Shown in pieces: positions 8,825 through 18,000 of a DNA stretch of 64,000 bases (the stretch's first letter is position 1; each line of letters opens with the position of its first letter). A program made the position numbers and the translations under genes. Under the pieces are notes generated by a model. It did not search any database. It was not told the origin of the DNA and saw nothing but the letters and a program-made list of their open reading frames with translations. This DNA is from Caldisericia bacterium (GTDB lineage: Bacteria > Caldisericota > Caldisericia > JAAYUI01). Location: positions 62,001 through 126,000 of the forward strand of contig JAGNLA010000001.1 of assembly GCA_017999835.1 (NCBI GenBank). The letters are read 5' to 3'.

Positions 8825-10107
8825 GGATAGATGTGGTCAAGCAATCTCGGGAATGGAACAGTTTCCCTTACGTGTTCAGCATTTGCAAGCCAACCGGTCA
8901 TGCGCTCAATGCCCATGCCAAAACCTGAATGGACAAAGGTTCCGTACCTTCGAAGATCAAGATACCACTCGAAGGATTCAGTGCCATAGCCGTGTTCTTT
9001 GATTTTTCTGATTAGAATGTCAAGATTGTCTTCTCTTTGGGATGCGCCAATGATTTCACCGACACCTTCAGGGGCGATCATATCATCGCAGAGCACAACC
9101 TTTGGGTTCTCCGGATCCTGTTTCATGTAGAATGCTTTAACCTGGGCTGGGTACTTTTCAATCATGACCGGTCTGTCATACATCTCTGATATTATCGTTT
9201 CGTCCGGTGCGCCAAAGTCGCTGCCCCAAACGATTTCTGAGCCTTTCTCCTGAAGGACTTTGACAGCTTCGGTGTAGGTGATCCTTGGGAATGGAGTGAT
9301 GATTTTTTCAAGTTTTGATGTATCGCGTTCGATAGCCTTGAGCTCGGTTGCGCAGTTTTTGAGCACACTCTTGACGATGTACTCTACCATGTTTTCCTGA
9401 ACCTTCATGTTCTCAATGTGGTCGACAAAAGCTGCCTCGGGTTCCACCTGCCAGAACTCAATGAGATGTCTTCTGGTTTTGCTTTTTTCAGCCCTAAAAA
9501 CTGGACCGAAGCAATAAACCTTGCCAAAGGCTGCAGCCGCAGCTTCGTTGTAAAGCTGACCGGACTGGGAGAGGAAGGCTGGTTTGCCAAAATAGTCTGT
9601 TTCAAAAAGGGTTGTTGTGCCTTCGCATGCCGTTGGTGTAAGGCATGGTGCATCGATGTTGATGTATCCCTGTGATTCAAGGAATTCCCTTGTAGACTTG
9701 ATAACCTGGGCGCGAACGCGCAACGTTGCCCATTGTTTTGTTGAGCGGAGCCAGAGGTGTCTGTTTGCCATGAGGAAGCCCACACCGTGATCCTTTGGCG
9801 ATATTGGATAATCTACACTTTCACCAAGAGCTTCAAGTTCTTTGACGTCAAGTTCGTACACACCTGGCTGTTTTGGGTTTTCTTTGACTGTTCCCACAAC
9901 CGAGAAGCTTGCCTCTTGCGTTAAGGAGTTGGCTTTGGCAAAGATTTCCGGATTGACATTGCCTGAAAAAACAACGCACTGACACAGCCCCGTGCCATCT
10001 CTGATGACCAAAAAGACAAGCTTGCCAGATGATCTGGAGTTGTAAAGCCAGCCAGCCAGCTTGACTTCCTTACCCACATGTTTCCCAAGTTCTGCAATCG
10101 TAACCAT
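8821..10107 (-). CDS. asnS: Asparagine--tRNA ligase
   Basis: 428 residues. An N-terminal OB-fold anticodon-binding domain (about 1-105, VKLAGWLYNSRSSGKLVFLVIRDGTG) precedes a class II catalytic core with motif 2 (FRAEKSKTRRHLIEFWQVEPE) and motif 3 (FGMGIERMTGWL). Length and motifs favour AsnRS over AspRS, which is longer. The ATG has an AGGAGG Shine-Dalgarno 9 nt upstream. Its presence implies direct Asn-tRNA charging. Confidence 0.93.
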   Translation of the reverse strand: MVTIAELGKHVGKEVKLAGWLYNSRSSGKLVFLVIRDGTGLCQCVVFSGNVNPEIFAKANSLTQEASFSVVGTVKENPKQPGVYELDVKELEALGESVDYPISPKDHGVGFLMANRHLWLRSTKQWATLRVRAQVIKSTREFLESQGYINIDAPCLTPTACEGTTTLFETDYFGKPAFLSQSGQLYNEAAAAAFGKVYCFGPVFRAEKSKTRRHLIEFWQVEPEAAFVDHIENMKVQENMVEYIVKSVLKNCATELKAIERDTSKLEKIITPFPRITYTEAVKVLQEKGSEIVWGSDFGAPDETIISEMYDRPVMIEKYPAQVKAFYMKQDPENPKVVLCDDMIAPEGVGEIIGASQREDNLDILIRKIKEHGYGTESFEWYLDLRRYGTFVHSGFGMGIERMTGWLANAEHVRETVPFPRLLDHIYP

Positions 10108-10191
10108 TTGTCATTACCTCCTGAAGTTTATAAGAAAATATAGTATTTGCCTTCCAATTTCAAGGTAAAACTAGAGTTTTAACAAAAGTGC

Positions 10192-10220
10192 TTGAAAATT
10201 GGTTCGACTTCTGCTATAAA
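10192..10220 (+). promoter_or_regulatory. Promoter of secG
   Basis: TTGAAA (10192-10197), 17-bp spacer, TATAAA (10215-10220). This settles the secG start: an in-frame TTG at 10192 is part of the -35 box and cannot be a start codon. Confidence 0.75.
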
Positions 10221-10263
10221 CCTTCGAGTCGAAACTTTGTATCGGAGGCTATATAAGGAAAGT

Positions 10264-10503
10264 ATGCTTGAAAGAAACATATTCGTAATAATAACGATAA
10301 TATCAGGTCTTGGGATGGTGTTTGGATTCCTTTTCCAGTCGCCAAGAGCTTCAGGACTTGGAGCAATTTCAGGCACAGCCTCAAGGTTTAAAGTAAGAGC
10401 ACCAAAGGATAGTTTCCTTGAGAAAATGACAGCCATCTGCGCAATAGTTTTTACTGTATTTGTCATCATCCTTACAGTCATTAACCCAGCAGTTTGGAAG
10501 TGA
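10264..10503 (+). CDS. secG: Protein translocase subunit SecG
   Basis: 79 residues from the ATG at 10264, which follows an AAGGAA Shine-Dalgarno. Two hydrophobic segments (about 5-22 and 55-77) flank the SecG-type loop SGLGAISGTASRFKVRAPKDSFLEKMT. SecG is the small accessory subunit of SecYEG. The tRNA-Leu 34 bp downstream mirrors the secG-leuU arrangement of Escherichia coli. Length and motif both fit, so the call is firm for such a small protein. Confidence 0.88.
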   Translation: MLERNIFVIITIISGLGMVFGFLFQSPRASGLGAISGTASRFKVRAPKDSFLEKMTAICAIVFTVFVIILTVINPAVWK

Positions 10504-10537
10504 CCCTTACCTTCCAGGAGTAACTGTTTTGTAAAAT

Positions 10538-10622
10538 GCCGAGGTGGCGGAATTGGCAGACGCGTGCGTTTAAGGGGCGTATGTGGAGACACGTGCGGGT
10601 TCAAGTCCCGCCCTCGGCACCA
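10538..10622 (+). tRNA. tRNA-Leu, apparent anticodon AAG
   Basis: Class II tRNA: acceptor GCCGAGG/CCTCGGC, D stem GCG/CGC, anticodon stem TGCGT/GCGTA (with two G-U pairs) closing a 7-nt loop TTAAGGG, short variable arm (GTG-GAGA-CAC), T stem GCGGG/CCCGC with loop TTCAAGT, and encoded CCA. Standard numbering from position 26 puts AAG at 34-36. The alternative register giving TAA needs a G-G mismatch next to the loop. No separate promoter is clear, so it is probably co-transcribed with secG. Confidence 0.9.
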
Positions 10623-10634
10623 AAAGCCACAAAC

Positions 10635-10669
10635 AAAACCGGAGATGAAAGTCTCCGGTTTTTTATTTT
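10635..10669 (+). terminator. Intrinsic terminator after secG-tRNA-Leu
   Basis: An 11-bp stem (10635-10645 with 10652-10662), loop TGAAAG, then a T-rich tail. Confidence 0.9.
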
Positions 10670-10708
10670 CTTGCTATCGTTTATAATTTGTCCAGGTGAG
10701 GTGGTTGA

Positions 10709-11182
10709 ATGCCAAAGATATCGAATTGCCTGTGGTTTGATTCTAAAGCCCTGGAGGCTGCTGAATTCTACATGACTGTTTTCCCAAATTCATCCATAGG
10801 GAGAAAGTCGTATTACCCGGAAGGGTCATTCGGTGAGCCAGGAAGCCTTTTGACAGTCGAGTTTACTATCGATGGCAGCCATTTTATCGGGCTCAACGGT
10901 GGCAATTACTACAAAATGACTCCGGCGGTGTCGTTTCTTATTCACTGCAAAGACCAAAAAGAAATAGATTATTACTGGGGTAAACTGACAACTGGAGGAG
11001 AAATTCAGGCCTGTGGGTGGCTGGTGGACAAGTTCGGCGTATCGTGGCAGGTGGTTCCCGATCAGCTTGATGAAATGATGGCAGACCCGGACAAAGAAAA
11101 GTCTCAAAGAGTGTCTGACGCATTGCTGAAGATGAAAAAGATCGATTTATACGAGCTTGTGAAGATATATGAGAATAGTTAG
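10709..11182 (+). CDS. VOC-superfamily protein, PhnB/3-demethylubiquinone methyltransferase-like
   Basis: 157 residues. The opening ISNCLWFDSKALEAAEFYMTVFPNS and the internal LTVEFTIDGSHFIGLNGG, together with GWLVDKFGVSWQVVPDQL, are typical of the PhnB-like group of the vicinal oxygen chelate superfamily (the domain once annotated as 3-demethylubiquinone-9 3-methyltransferase). The family is mostly of unknown reaction. The start follows AGGTGAGGTGG. A TATAAT at 10682-10687 may be the -10. It overlaps the GNAT gene downstream by 14 nt, so the two form an operon. Confidence 0.82.
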   Translation: MPKISNCLWFDSKALEAAEFYMTVFPNSSIGRKSYYPEGSFGEPGSLLTVEFTIDGSHFIGLNGGNYYKMTPAVSFLIHCKDQKEIDYYWGKLTTGGEIQACGWLVDKFGVSWQVVPDQLDEMMADPDKEKSQRVSDALLKMKKIDLYELVKIYENS

Positions 11183-11747
11183 GCTTAACAAATCAAACCT
11201 TCAAGATAGCGTAGATATAATAATTGAAGCGTTTGGCGATCAATACAGGAGATTGTTTGGAGTAAGCCCTGTAAGGCTGAAACACTTTGTCAAACTCAGT
11301 CTGGAGACTGGCGAAACCTGGGTTCTGGGAGACTCTGAGGTAAAGGGTGTTCTTGTTTTGAAACACAAGCTTCACGAAGGTACTGGTTATGGAGACATTT
11401 TCAAGATATTGGCAAAATCGATACCTTTCTGGTCGATTGTTTATTCGGCAAGGTATGTCCTGGCACCAAAAATAGTGCTGAAAGACAGCGTCCACATCAG
11501 TCAGATTGGAGTCAGCAAGGCGTCCAGAAACCAAGGTGTAGGGTTCCAACTTTTAGAATTTGCCCAAACAAGAGCAAAAGAGCTTGGTTTTGGCTCAATA
11601 AACCTGAGAGTCAGAGCTGACAACCCTGCCGTAAACCTATACAAAAGGTTCGGATTTACGACTTTTAGGGAGATCAGCTCTGTAGTTTTCAGCTCTACCT
11701 CAGGTTGCAAGACAGTTTTTTATATGGTCAAAAACCTTGTTCCTTGA
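11169..11747 (+). CDS. GNAT-family N-acetyltransferase
   Basis: 192 residues. The acetyl-CoA-binding motif A is visible as HISQIGVSKASRNQGVGFQLLEFAQTRAKELGFGSINLRVRADNPAVNLYKRFGF, with the Q/R-x-x-G-x-G loop NQGVGF. The substrate cannot be inferred. Its start lies 14 nt inside the end of the VOC gene, suggesting translational coupling. Confidence 0.85.
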   Translation: MRIVRLNKSNLQDSVDIIIEAFGDQYRRLFGVSPVRLKHFVKLSLETGETWVLGDSEVKGVLVLKHKLHEGTGYGDIFKILAKSIPFWSIVYSARYVLAPKIVLKDSVHISQIGVSKASRNQGVGFQLLEFAQTRAKELGFGSINLRVRADNPAVNLYKRFGFTTFREISSVVFSSTSGCKTVFYMVKNLVP

Positions 11748-11771
11748 TTTGACCATGCAACTTGTTAAAAT
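11744..11771 (+). promoter_or_regulatory. Probable promoter of tRNA-Val
   Basis: TTGATT (11744-11749), 16-bp spacer, TAAAAT (11766-11771), ending 16 nt before the tRNA. The -35 overlaps the end of the GNAT gene. Confidence 0.5.
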
Positions 11772-11787
11772 GTTCCAAGTCCAATAC

Positions 11788-11862
11788 GGGTGGTTAGTTC
11801 AGCGGTAGAACGTCTGCCTTACACGCAGAAAGTCACAGGTTCGAATCCTGTATCACCCACCA
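11788..11862 (+). tRNA. tRNA-Val (UAC)
   Basis: Acceptor GGGTGGT/ATCACCC, anticodon stem TCTGC/GCAGA with loop CTTACAC giving anticodon TAC, T loop TTCGAAT, encoded CCA. No intrinsic terminator is seen; the downstream gene is convergent. Confidence 0.96.
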
Positions 11863-11881
11863 TTTCCTGTCTTTGAAATCC

Positions 11882-12901
11882 CTAAAAAGACCTTGCTACA
11901 ACAGGAATTTTTAGCGACCCTGTAAGGTTCTTGTGAGCAGCAAACCACTTGATTGTTGCATTCAAAGTTTCTTCCAGCGGTCTTGTCGTGTAACCCAGTT
12001 CCGTGCTGGCTTTTTGGTGAGAGATGTCGCAGTTGCTCTGCAACACTTCGATAGAATATGGAGTAAACCTTGGTTTTGTGTTGGTCAGTTTGTAATAGGC
12101 CGGTGCCATGGCTGCGATGGATTTTGCTAAATAAAACGGTACTCTTAAAAATCTTATCTTCCTGTTAGATAAATGCTTTACTGATTGGATAAAATCGATA
12201 ACCGATGTTTTGTGACCTGAGAGGATGTAGGTTTGACCAGTTCTGCCCTTTTGCCATGCAGAAATCATCCCAGTGGCAACATCCCTGACATCGACAAAGT
12301 CGTATGCGCCGTCAATGTAGAGCTGGTTGCTTGATTTAAGGCAATCGACCACGAGCTGACCCATCTCGGAAACCCTGTAATCATATGGTCCAATGACGCC
12401 TGTTGGGCAAACTATTATAGCGTCCAAACCTTTAGCGATTGCGTCCTGGACTAGCAACGATGCCTCTGCTTTCGACCTGTCGTAGGCTCCATAAGGGTTG
12501 TCTGAGTCAAACGGAAGACTCTCGTCCATCGTTTTGCCGTGTGCAATCCTTTTGAGCGCGTGGATGGAGCTGACATAGACCAATCTCTTGACTGAATGCT
12601 TGAAACATTGCTCGACGACGTTTCTGGTACCGTCGACGTTGACTTTTCTGACAGTTTCATTCTTTCCTGGCATGATTGTTATCAGCCCGGCAAGATGGAA
12701 CACCGACGAAACGTTTTCAAAAGCCTTTTCCAGAGAGTCATTGTCTAAGACATCACCGGAAACGATTTCTACATCCAAACCCCTTATCGGTTCGATGCTT
12801 TCCGATGGTAAAACCAACACCCTGGGCTTGATGCCAATCGAATTGAGACCTGCAACGAGAACATTTCCTATGTGTCCTGTTGCGCCTGTCACCAATATCA
12901 T
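11882..12901 (-). CDS. NAD(P)-dependent epimerase/dehydratase (extended SDR)
   Basis: 339 residues. Rossmann motif TGATGHIG at the N terminus and an active-site YxxxK (YDRSKAEAS), preceded by VSSIHAL, place it in the extended short-chain dehydrogenase family. It resembles dihydroflavonol-4-reductase-like or hopanoid-associated sugar epimerases; the substrate is unknown. Start is supported by AAGGAGG. Expression is probably controlled by a TetR-type repressor through the operator at 12933-12950. Confidence 0.85.
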   Translation of the reverse strand: MILVTGATGHIGNVLVAGLNSIGIKPRVLVLPSESIEPIRGLDVEIVSGDVLDNDSLEKAFENVSSVFHLAGLITIMPGKNETVRKVNVDGTRNVVEQCFKHSVKRLVYVSSIHALKRIAHGKTMDESLPFDSDNPYGAYDRSKAEASLLVQDAIAKGLDAIIVCPTGVIGPYDYRVSEMGQLVVDCLKSSNQLYIDGAYDFVDVRDVATGMISAWQKGRTGQTYILSGHKTSVIDFIQSVKHLSNRKIRFLRVPFYLAKSIAAMAPAYYKLTNTKPRFTPYSIEVLQSNCDISHQKASTELGYTTRPLEETLNATIKWFAAHKNLTGSLKIPVVARSF

Positions 12902-12932
12902 TTCTTTGCCTCCTTATCATGTCAGATGTTGC

Positions 12933-12974
12933 TGACTGACGAGTCAGTCATAGCACATAAATGCTTGCAGTCAA
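12933..12974 (-). promoter_or_regulatory. Epimerase promoter with TetR-type palindromic operator
   Basis: Minus-strand promoter: TTGACT (12969-12974), 16-bp spacer, TATGAC (12947-12952). A perfect 18-bp palindrome, TGACTGACGAGTCAGTCA (12933-12950; 8-bp arms, 2-bp centre), overlaps the -10 box and start site, where a bound repressor would block transcription. The form is typical of TetR-family operators. No tetR gene lies in the window. Confidence 0.75.
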
Positions 12975-12995
12975 TTGGTAAATGGTGTTATTTTG

Positions 12996-13734
12996 TTAAA
13001 TGTCTGGCAAATAGAAATTTGCAAATGTCACTGCAATGTTGATGGTCATGTGCAACGCGATAGGGTACACAAGAGACTTTTCACGTTCATAAAGCCAGAA
13101 AAACATCAAAAGCCGCTATAATTGTCAACACTGATTTGTAATGGAGCAATCCGAATATGGTTGAAGTGACAATTATGCCAACCCAGGGTTTGAAATACCT
13201 TCTAAACCATCCAAACAAAATGCCTCTAAAGTATATCTCCTCAATAATGGGACCAATAATTCCTATGACCAATATAAAAGCAAGAAACAAAAAGAAGTTG
13301 TTCGAAACAATGATTTCAAGAGTCGAATCTTTACGAAATGTTGGAATGTTTATTTTGGTAAGGTTTAGGATGTAAATTACTAAACCTTCAAATGCAACAA
13401 GAGCAACACCAAACAATACTATCTTTCCAACTCTCCTCCAATCGATCTTCAGAGGCTTTAACCCAAACGATTCCCACGAGTACTTTTTATTGCTAAGCCA
13501 CAGCACAGTCAAAATGAATGTTAAACTTGAAACTGTTAGTGATGCGAGGTGATATATCTGATCCGAAGGTGTTATATGCAAAGGTGCATTGATTTGATAA
13601 TTTGGATTCAGTAGCAAACCTGTTATGACCATGAATATTTTGCCGCAAAAGGATGAAACCAATATTCCAATGAATGGATACGATACAAGCTCAAAACAAT
13701 CACCAAGTTTGACTTTTGCTCTTGGTTCCGGCAC
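12996..13734 (-). pseudogene. Frameshifted CPBP intramembrane glutamic protease
   Basis: The intact part (13087-13734, 215 codons) has several membrane segments and the CPBP motifs IIEEIYFRG and FGLLHY, then stops at FDVFLAL. Downstream, in another frame, the minus strand encodes FFWLYEREKSLVYPIALHMTINIAV and a stop at 12996-12998, matching the C terminus of the neighbouring paralogue (MAWMYEREKNLAAPITFHILNNSIVV). The junction is about 3 codons shorter than in the paralogue, so a small deletion is the likely cause. The third conserved CPBP helix, with its His, is lost from the translated product. The start has a GGGAGG Shine-Dalgarno and is 22 nt from the upstream paralogue. Confidence 0.8.
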
Positions 13735-13756
13735 TCATTGCCTCCCAGGAAAATTC

Positions 13757-14587
13757 TTACAAATTTGGAAACAAAAACATCAACGTGACCACTATCGAGT
13801 TGTTCAGGATATGGAATGTAATGGGAGCAGCAAGGTTTTTTTCGCGTTCGTACATCCATGCCATATAAGCGCCAATTGAGATAGCAAAGATCATTCGGAG
13901 CATTGTTTCATAGTGAAGCAGCCCAAAGAACAAAGAAGAGATCAGTGTCCCAACCCACGGTTTGTAGTATCTTCTGAACCAGCCGTATATTGCGCCTCGG
14001 AAAAGGATTTCTTCACAAATTGGGCCGATAATGCCAATGGATAGAATGAAAACAAGATATAACCAGATGCTTCTGGATGATGGATTGAGGATGTCGAGAT
14101 TGCTTTTGCTAAACTCGGGCAGACTGAAGCCCAGTTTTTTTTGAAGGTATTCGATGAGCATCTCCAAACCATTCACACCGATAACGACCAAGACCGATTC
14201 AACAATCCACTGCCATTTTATTTTTAGTGGTTTTAATCCAAACAATTCCCACGAAAATTTCTTGAAACCAAAGCCAAAGATGAAAACTGGCAAAATCATT
14301 GCGATTTCTGTAACCCCCAATAACGTCAGCATCAACCCTTGAGCGATAACGTCAGTTGATAGACCTTTAAGCAAATCGGTTGATGGCATGTTTGAAAAAC
14401 TGTTTGAAGAAAGCATTGTTATAAGGAAATACATCAATAAAATGATTACCCCAATAACAAGCGAAAAAATCAAACCAAGGACAGGATATGATATCAGTTC
14501 TATCCAATCGCCTGCACGAGGTTTTTTAGGTTTTTCTGTTGCTGCTGAAACAATCCCAGTATCCATGTTGATTTCTTGTGAATCCAT
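13757..14587 (-). CDS. CPBP-family intramembrane glutamic endopeptidase
   Basis: 276 residues with about seven to eight hydrophobic segments. The family motifs are all present: EEILFRG (Glu-Glu-x3-Arg), FFGLLHYETM, and a C-terminal helix with ITFHILNNS. The CPBP (CAAX/Rce1-like) family includes prenyl-protein proteases and bacteriocin-immunity proteins; bacterial substrates are mostly unknown. Start is supported by GAGGAG. It lies directly upstream of a frameshifted paralogue, so the pair arose by tandem duplication. Confidence 0.85.
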   Translation of the reverse strand: MDSQEINMDTGIVSAATEKPKKPRAGDWIELISYPVLGLIFSLVIGVIILLMYFLITMLSSNSFSNMPSTDLLKGLSTDVIAQGLMLTLLGVTEIAMILPVFIFGFGFKKFSWELFGLKPLKIKWQWIVESVLVVIGVNGLEMLIEYLQKKLGFSLPEFSKSNLDILNPSSRSIWLYLVFILSIGIIGPICEEILFRGAIYGWFRRYYKPWVGTLISSLFFGLLHYETMLRMIFAISIGAYMAWMYEREKNLAAPITFHILNNSIVVTLMFLFPNL

Positions 14588-14617
14588 ATTTTGCTCCTCT
14601 AAGCTTTTCTTAGTGCA

Positions 14618-14664
14618 AATATATGTTTTTCATTTGTAAAATCAATATTATCGTAACGATAATA
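14618..14664 (-). promoter_or_regulatory. CPBP promoter with upstream palindrome
   Basis: Minus-strand promoter: TTGATT (14640-14645), 16-bp spacer, TATATT (14618-14623). A perfect inverted repeat with 9-bp arms and a 1-bp centre (14646-14664, core ATTATCGTAACGATAAT) abuts the -35 box, a position suited to an activator or a repressor. The region 14665-14850 shows no gene, only AT-rich sequence. Confidence 0.6.
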
Positions 14665-14852
14665 ATTCTTAATAATGTAGCATGAAAGGCAAACGGTGAC
14701 ACGACATACTCAATTCTGGAAGTTACATGAATAGTTTTTTGTTCATCAAAAGTAAAGTATGCAAAGGCTAGATGGTCTGGCTGGCATATACAATAAAATA
14801 CCGCATAGATGCGACATAAATACCTAAAAAGTTTTTTGTTTAACCTTTTTCC

Positions 14853-14880
14853 TTGACTGGGAAGGACAGCTAATTATAAT
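14853..14880 (+). promoter_or_regulatory. Promoter of tRNA-Asp
   Basis: TTGACT (14853-14858), 16-bp spacer, consensus TATAAT (14875-14880), 15 nt before the mature tRNA. Confidence 0.8.
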
Positions 14881-14895
14881 CGGTTTCACTTGTGC

Positions 14896-14971
14896 GGGGT
14901 CGTGGTGTAGCGGTCAACACGCTGGCCTGTCACGCCGGAGACCGGGGGTTCGAATCCCCTCGATCCCGCCA
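14896..14971 (+). tRNA. tRNA-Asp (GUC)
   Basis: Acceptor GGGGTCG/CGATCCC with one G-U pair, discriminator G73 as expected for tRNA-Asp, anticodon stem CTGGC/GCCGG with loop CTGTCAC giving GTC, T loop TTCGAAT, encoded CCA. Confidence 0.95.
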
Positions 14972-15080
14972 ATTAATTCCCTTCTGAAATCCCCATTAAA
15001 TTAAAATCAATTATTTTTCGTCTACTCCTTGCATTTGAAGTCTCTTCCTTTAAGATGATTAAAAACCTTTAGGAGGCTTG

Positions 15081-18000
15081 ATGAGACAGGCGGTTACTCT
15101 TGCGTTGTCGATTCTGCTTCTGTCGACTGCCACATTGCCTGTAGCAGCAAAGACACGGGTCGAAGACGAATTAATAAATGTTGTTGTGACCCTCAATGGC
15201 GATCCTTCCTGCTCTTTTCTACCTGAGAACTATGTTTCATTTAAATCTCCGACATTGGACAGAACTCTTGAAGCCACGTCCAAAAAAATTGAGCAGAACG
15301 CTTTGGATTTTGCCAATAACAATTGCAATGGGATGATCGTGGAACTTCATCATGCCTACGGTTTGCTCTTGAAGGGCTTTTCCTGTTCAATAAGAAAGTC
15401 CGATCTTGAGCGTCTTAGATTGATCAATGGCATCAAAAAAGTTACGGTTTCTCCAGAGTACGTACTGTGTGACAATTATGCTGATGCCCCCATGATTACT
15501 GGGGCAGTCGATACGTGGAGTCAAAAGGATTCCCGTGGAAGATTTGTTACTGGTATCGGACAGGTGATTGGAATCATAGACACTGGTCTTGACTGGAGAC
15601 ATCCAGCGCTTGGCGGAAAAATGGGTTCAGGCGCAAAGGTGATAAACGGCATCGATTTTTCCTCGGGAAATGGTATAGCTAAAGATCCACAGACTCATGG
15701 CACGTCGGTGGCTGGAGCGGCAGCGGGAAATGGTATCTACAAAGGTACAGCGCCTGATGCAAATCTAATAGGATTCAAGGTGTATTCCGACAAAGAAGGC
15801 GCAAGCACTGATGTCAGTGGAAATATCATCAAAGCCATGGAGCAGGCAGTTAACCTGAAATGCACAGTTGTAAACCTTTCATTGGGTACGGCAGGCGCAA
15901 AATCAGGCGAAGAAGATGGGGTCGATCCTTTCAGAAACGCTGTCAGGGCAGGTTTGGTAGTCTGTGCGTCGGCCGGCAACAATGGCGCCAGATCCGACCA
16001 GATTGGTTTTCAGGTTTCTTCTCCAAGTACAATCCCACAACTGATCAGTTGTGCGGCAACGGATGACACGCCTCATCCTGTAATCAAGATTACAAAACCG
16101 GATACTGCAGCCGATATGTCAATTACAGGCACGCCATTTGATAACAAAGAGTTGTGGCCAGCAGGAGATTATGAGGTTGCTGATGCTGGCTATGGGTTGA
16201 AAACTGATTTTTCTTCGAGTGACTTCAATGGTAAGATCGCTTTGATAATGAGAGGCCCTGTCGGTAAAGAAGCGATAACCTTTCATGAAAAAGCGATAAA
16301 TGCCAAAAATGCAGGCGCCATTGGTTGTGTAATCTACAACCACAGCTTGTCGTCATATTCAGGATCAATGTATCCCGATGATGCCACACGTAGCATTGAG
16401 CTCATACCGGCGATTGCCGTCACTTATTCTCAGGGTTACAAGCTAAAAATGATGACCCCCTATGGATTAAAGTTGAAGGTTGTCCCTGGCGTAACCTTTG
16501 GAATGATGTGCGATTTCACGTCCATGGGCCCCTCAACCGATTTCAAATTCAAACCAGAGCTTGCAGCACCAGGACTTGGCGTTATGACGCCAGTCTACAT
16601 GGGCGAAACGCCTGACTATAAAAATCCACCATACAAACCATTTTCAGGCACGTCCTGCGCTGCTCCGGTGATCTCTGGGGGTTGTGCTCTTGTCAGGCAG
16701 ATGAATCCAAACGACCCCCCACTGGTGATTAAATCGAAACTCATGTCGACGGCAACACTGCTTTTCAACAACAAAGCCAATGAATACATTCCTCTGATGC
16801 TTCAAGGGTCTGGGAGAATGAATGTTTCAAAAGCCATCAAGACCAAACAGTATTTCAACCCTCCTTCGGCTGCGTTGCAGGCCGACATCAAAGGAAAACA
16901 AGCTGGGGAAGCCTCCCTGTTTAATGATGCTGACACACCTGTTGAAGTATCTCTTTCGTATTGGTCGGTAGGCAGAAACACAACCTGTGATTTGCCTGAA
17001 AAGTTGTCAATTCCAGCAAAAAGTCACGCATCGTTTGATTTCCTCGTTCAAAGCATCGAGGGGAGCGAAGATATTTTGGAAGGGATAATTTTTGCAAAAA
17101 TCGGTGATGAGACGATTCACCTGCCTTTGATAATGGCCACATCCAAGATAGGCGTTTCCAGGAGAATCTCCGATTTGCGCATCAGCAAGCCTGTTATGGA
17201 TTTCTCAGACACTTTGCCGCCAACAATAACATATAAGATTAATTACGGCTCTTTTGAAAAGAACTCACCAGGAAGAGATGTTACCAGCAATTTCGCTGCT
17301 GGAAAGGTTGAACTGAGCAATATCGATGAGACACTTGGCGTAGTTATCTTCGATGATGACATGCAGGTAGGGTATTACCATAAACAGTGGGATGGCCATG
17401 ATTTTGAAAACAGATTATTTGCCCCTGATGGTTCGTATATTCTTAAAGGCATAGGTCTGGAAACAATTACTGAAGGCAGATGGTCGGCCATAAACAACCA
17501 AAGCGACCCTGCCACTACCTCTGTTCGGATCAAAAATTCTCCGTTGAAACAAGCGCCTTTCTTGAAGCTCAAGACAATACCCTCGCAACCAAGAGTTGGC
17601 GAGGAGTTTGAGCTCAGGTTTGTCTGTTCCCAATTTACCGGCGTTAACGAAATTAAATTTGATTTCACCTGGGATCAAAATGTTATGGAAATTGTGAGCG
17701 CTTTACCTGAAACCGTTTTTGGCAAGATAACAAGCGATGTCAGCGCTGAAACCAAGATCGATAACACAAACGGAAAGATGACGGTGCCATTGAAATCATC
17801 TTTGACAAAAGATTGTTCAGGCAGGGTTATTGCCTTCAAGTGCAAACCAAGGCAAGATGGACAGGTAAAATATACCATTGTCAACAGCGTGATAGACACA
17901 TTGGGCGGATTGATTGCGCCCAAAGAAGTATACAACTCGTTTAACATTGTTTATGGATATAGTTTTTACGATTTAAACAAAGATGGAATCGTCGATGAAC

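Noticed and set aside
10192-10263. Upstream TTG start extending secG by 24 codons
   Set aside because: The TTG is part of the -35 box and the added residues are not SecG-like; the ATG at 10264 has an SD.
10536-10775. ORF starting MPRWRNWQTRAFKG over the tRNA-Leu
   Set aside because: It is the translation of the tRNA-Leu gene and its terminator, a well-known spurious ORF pattern.
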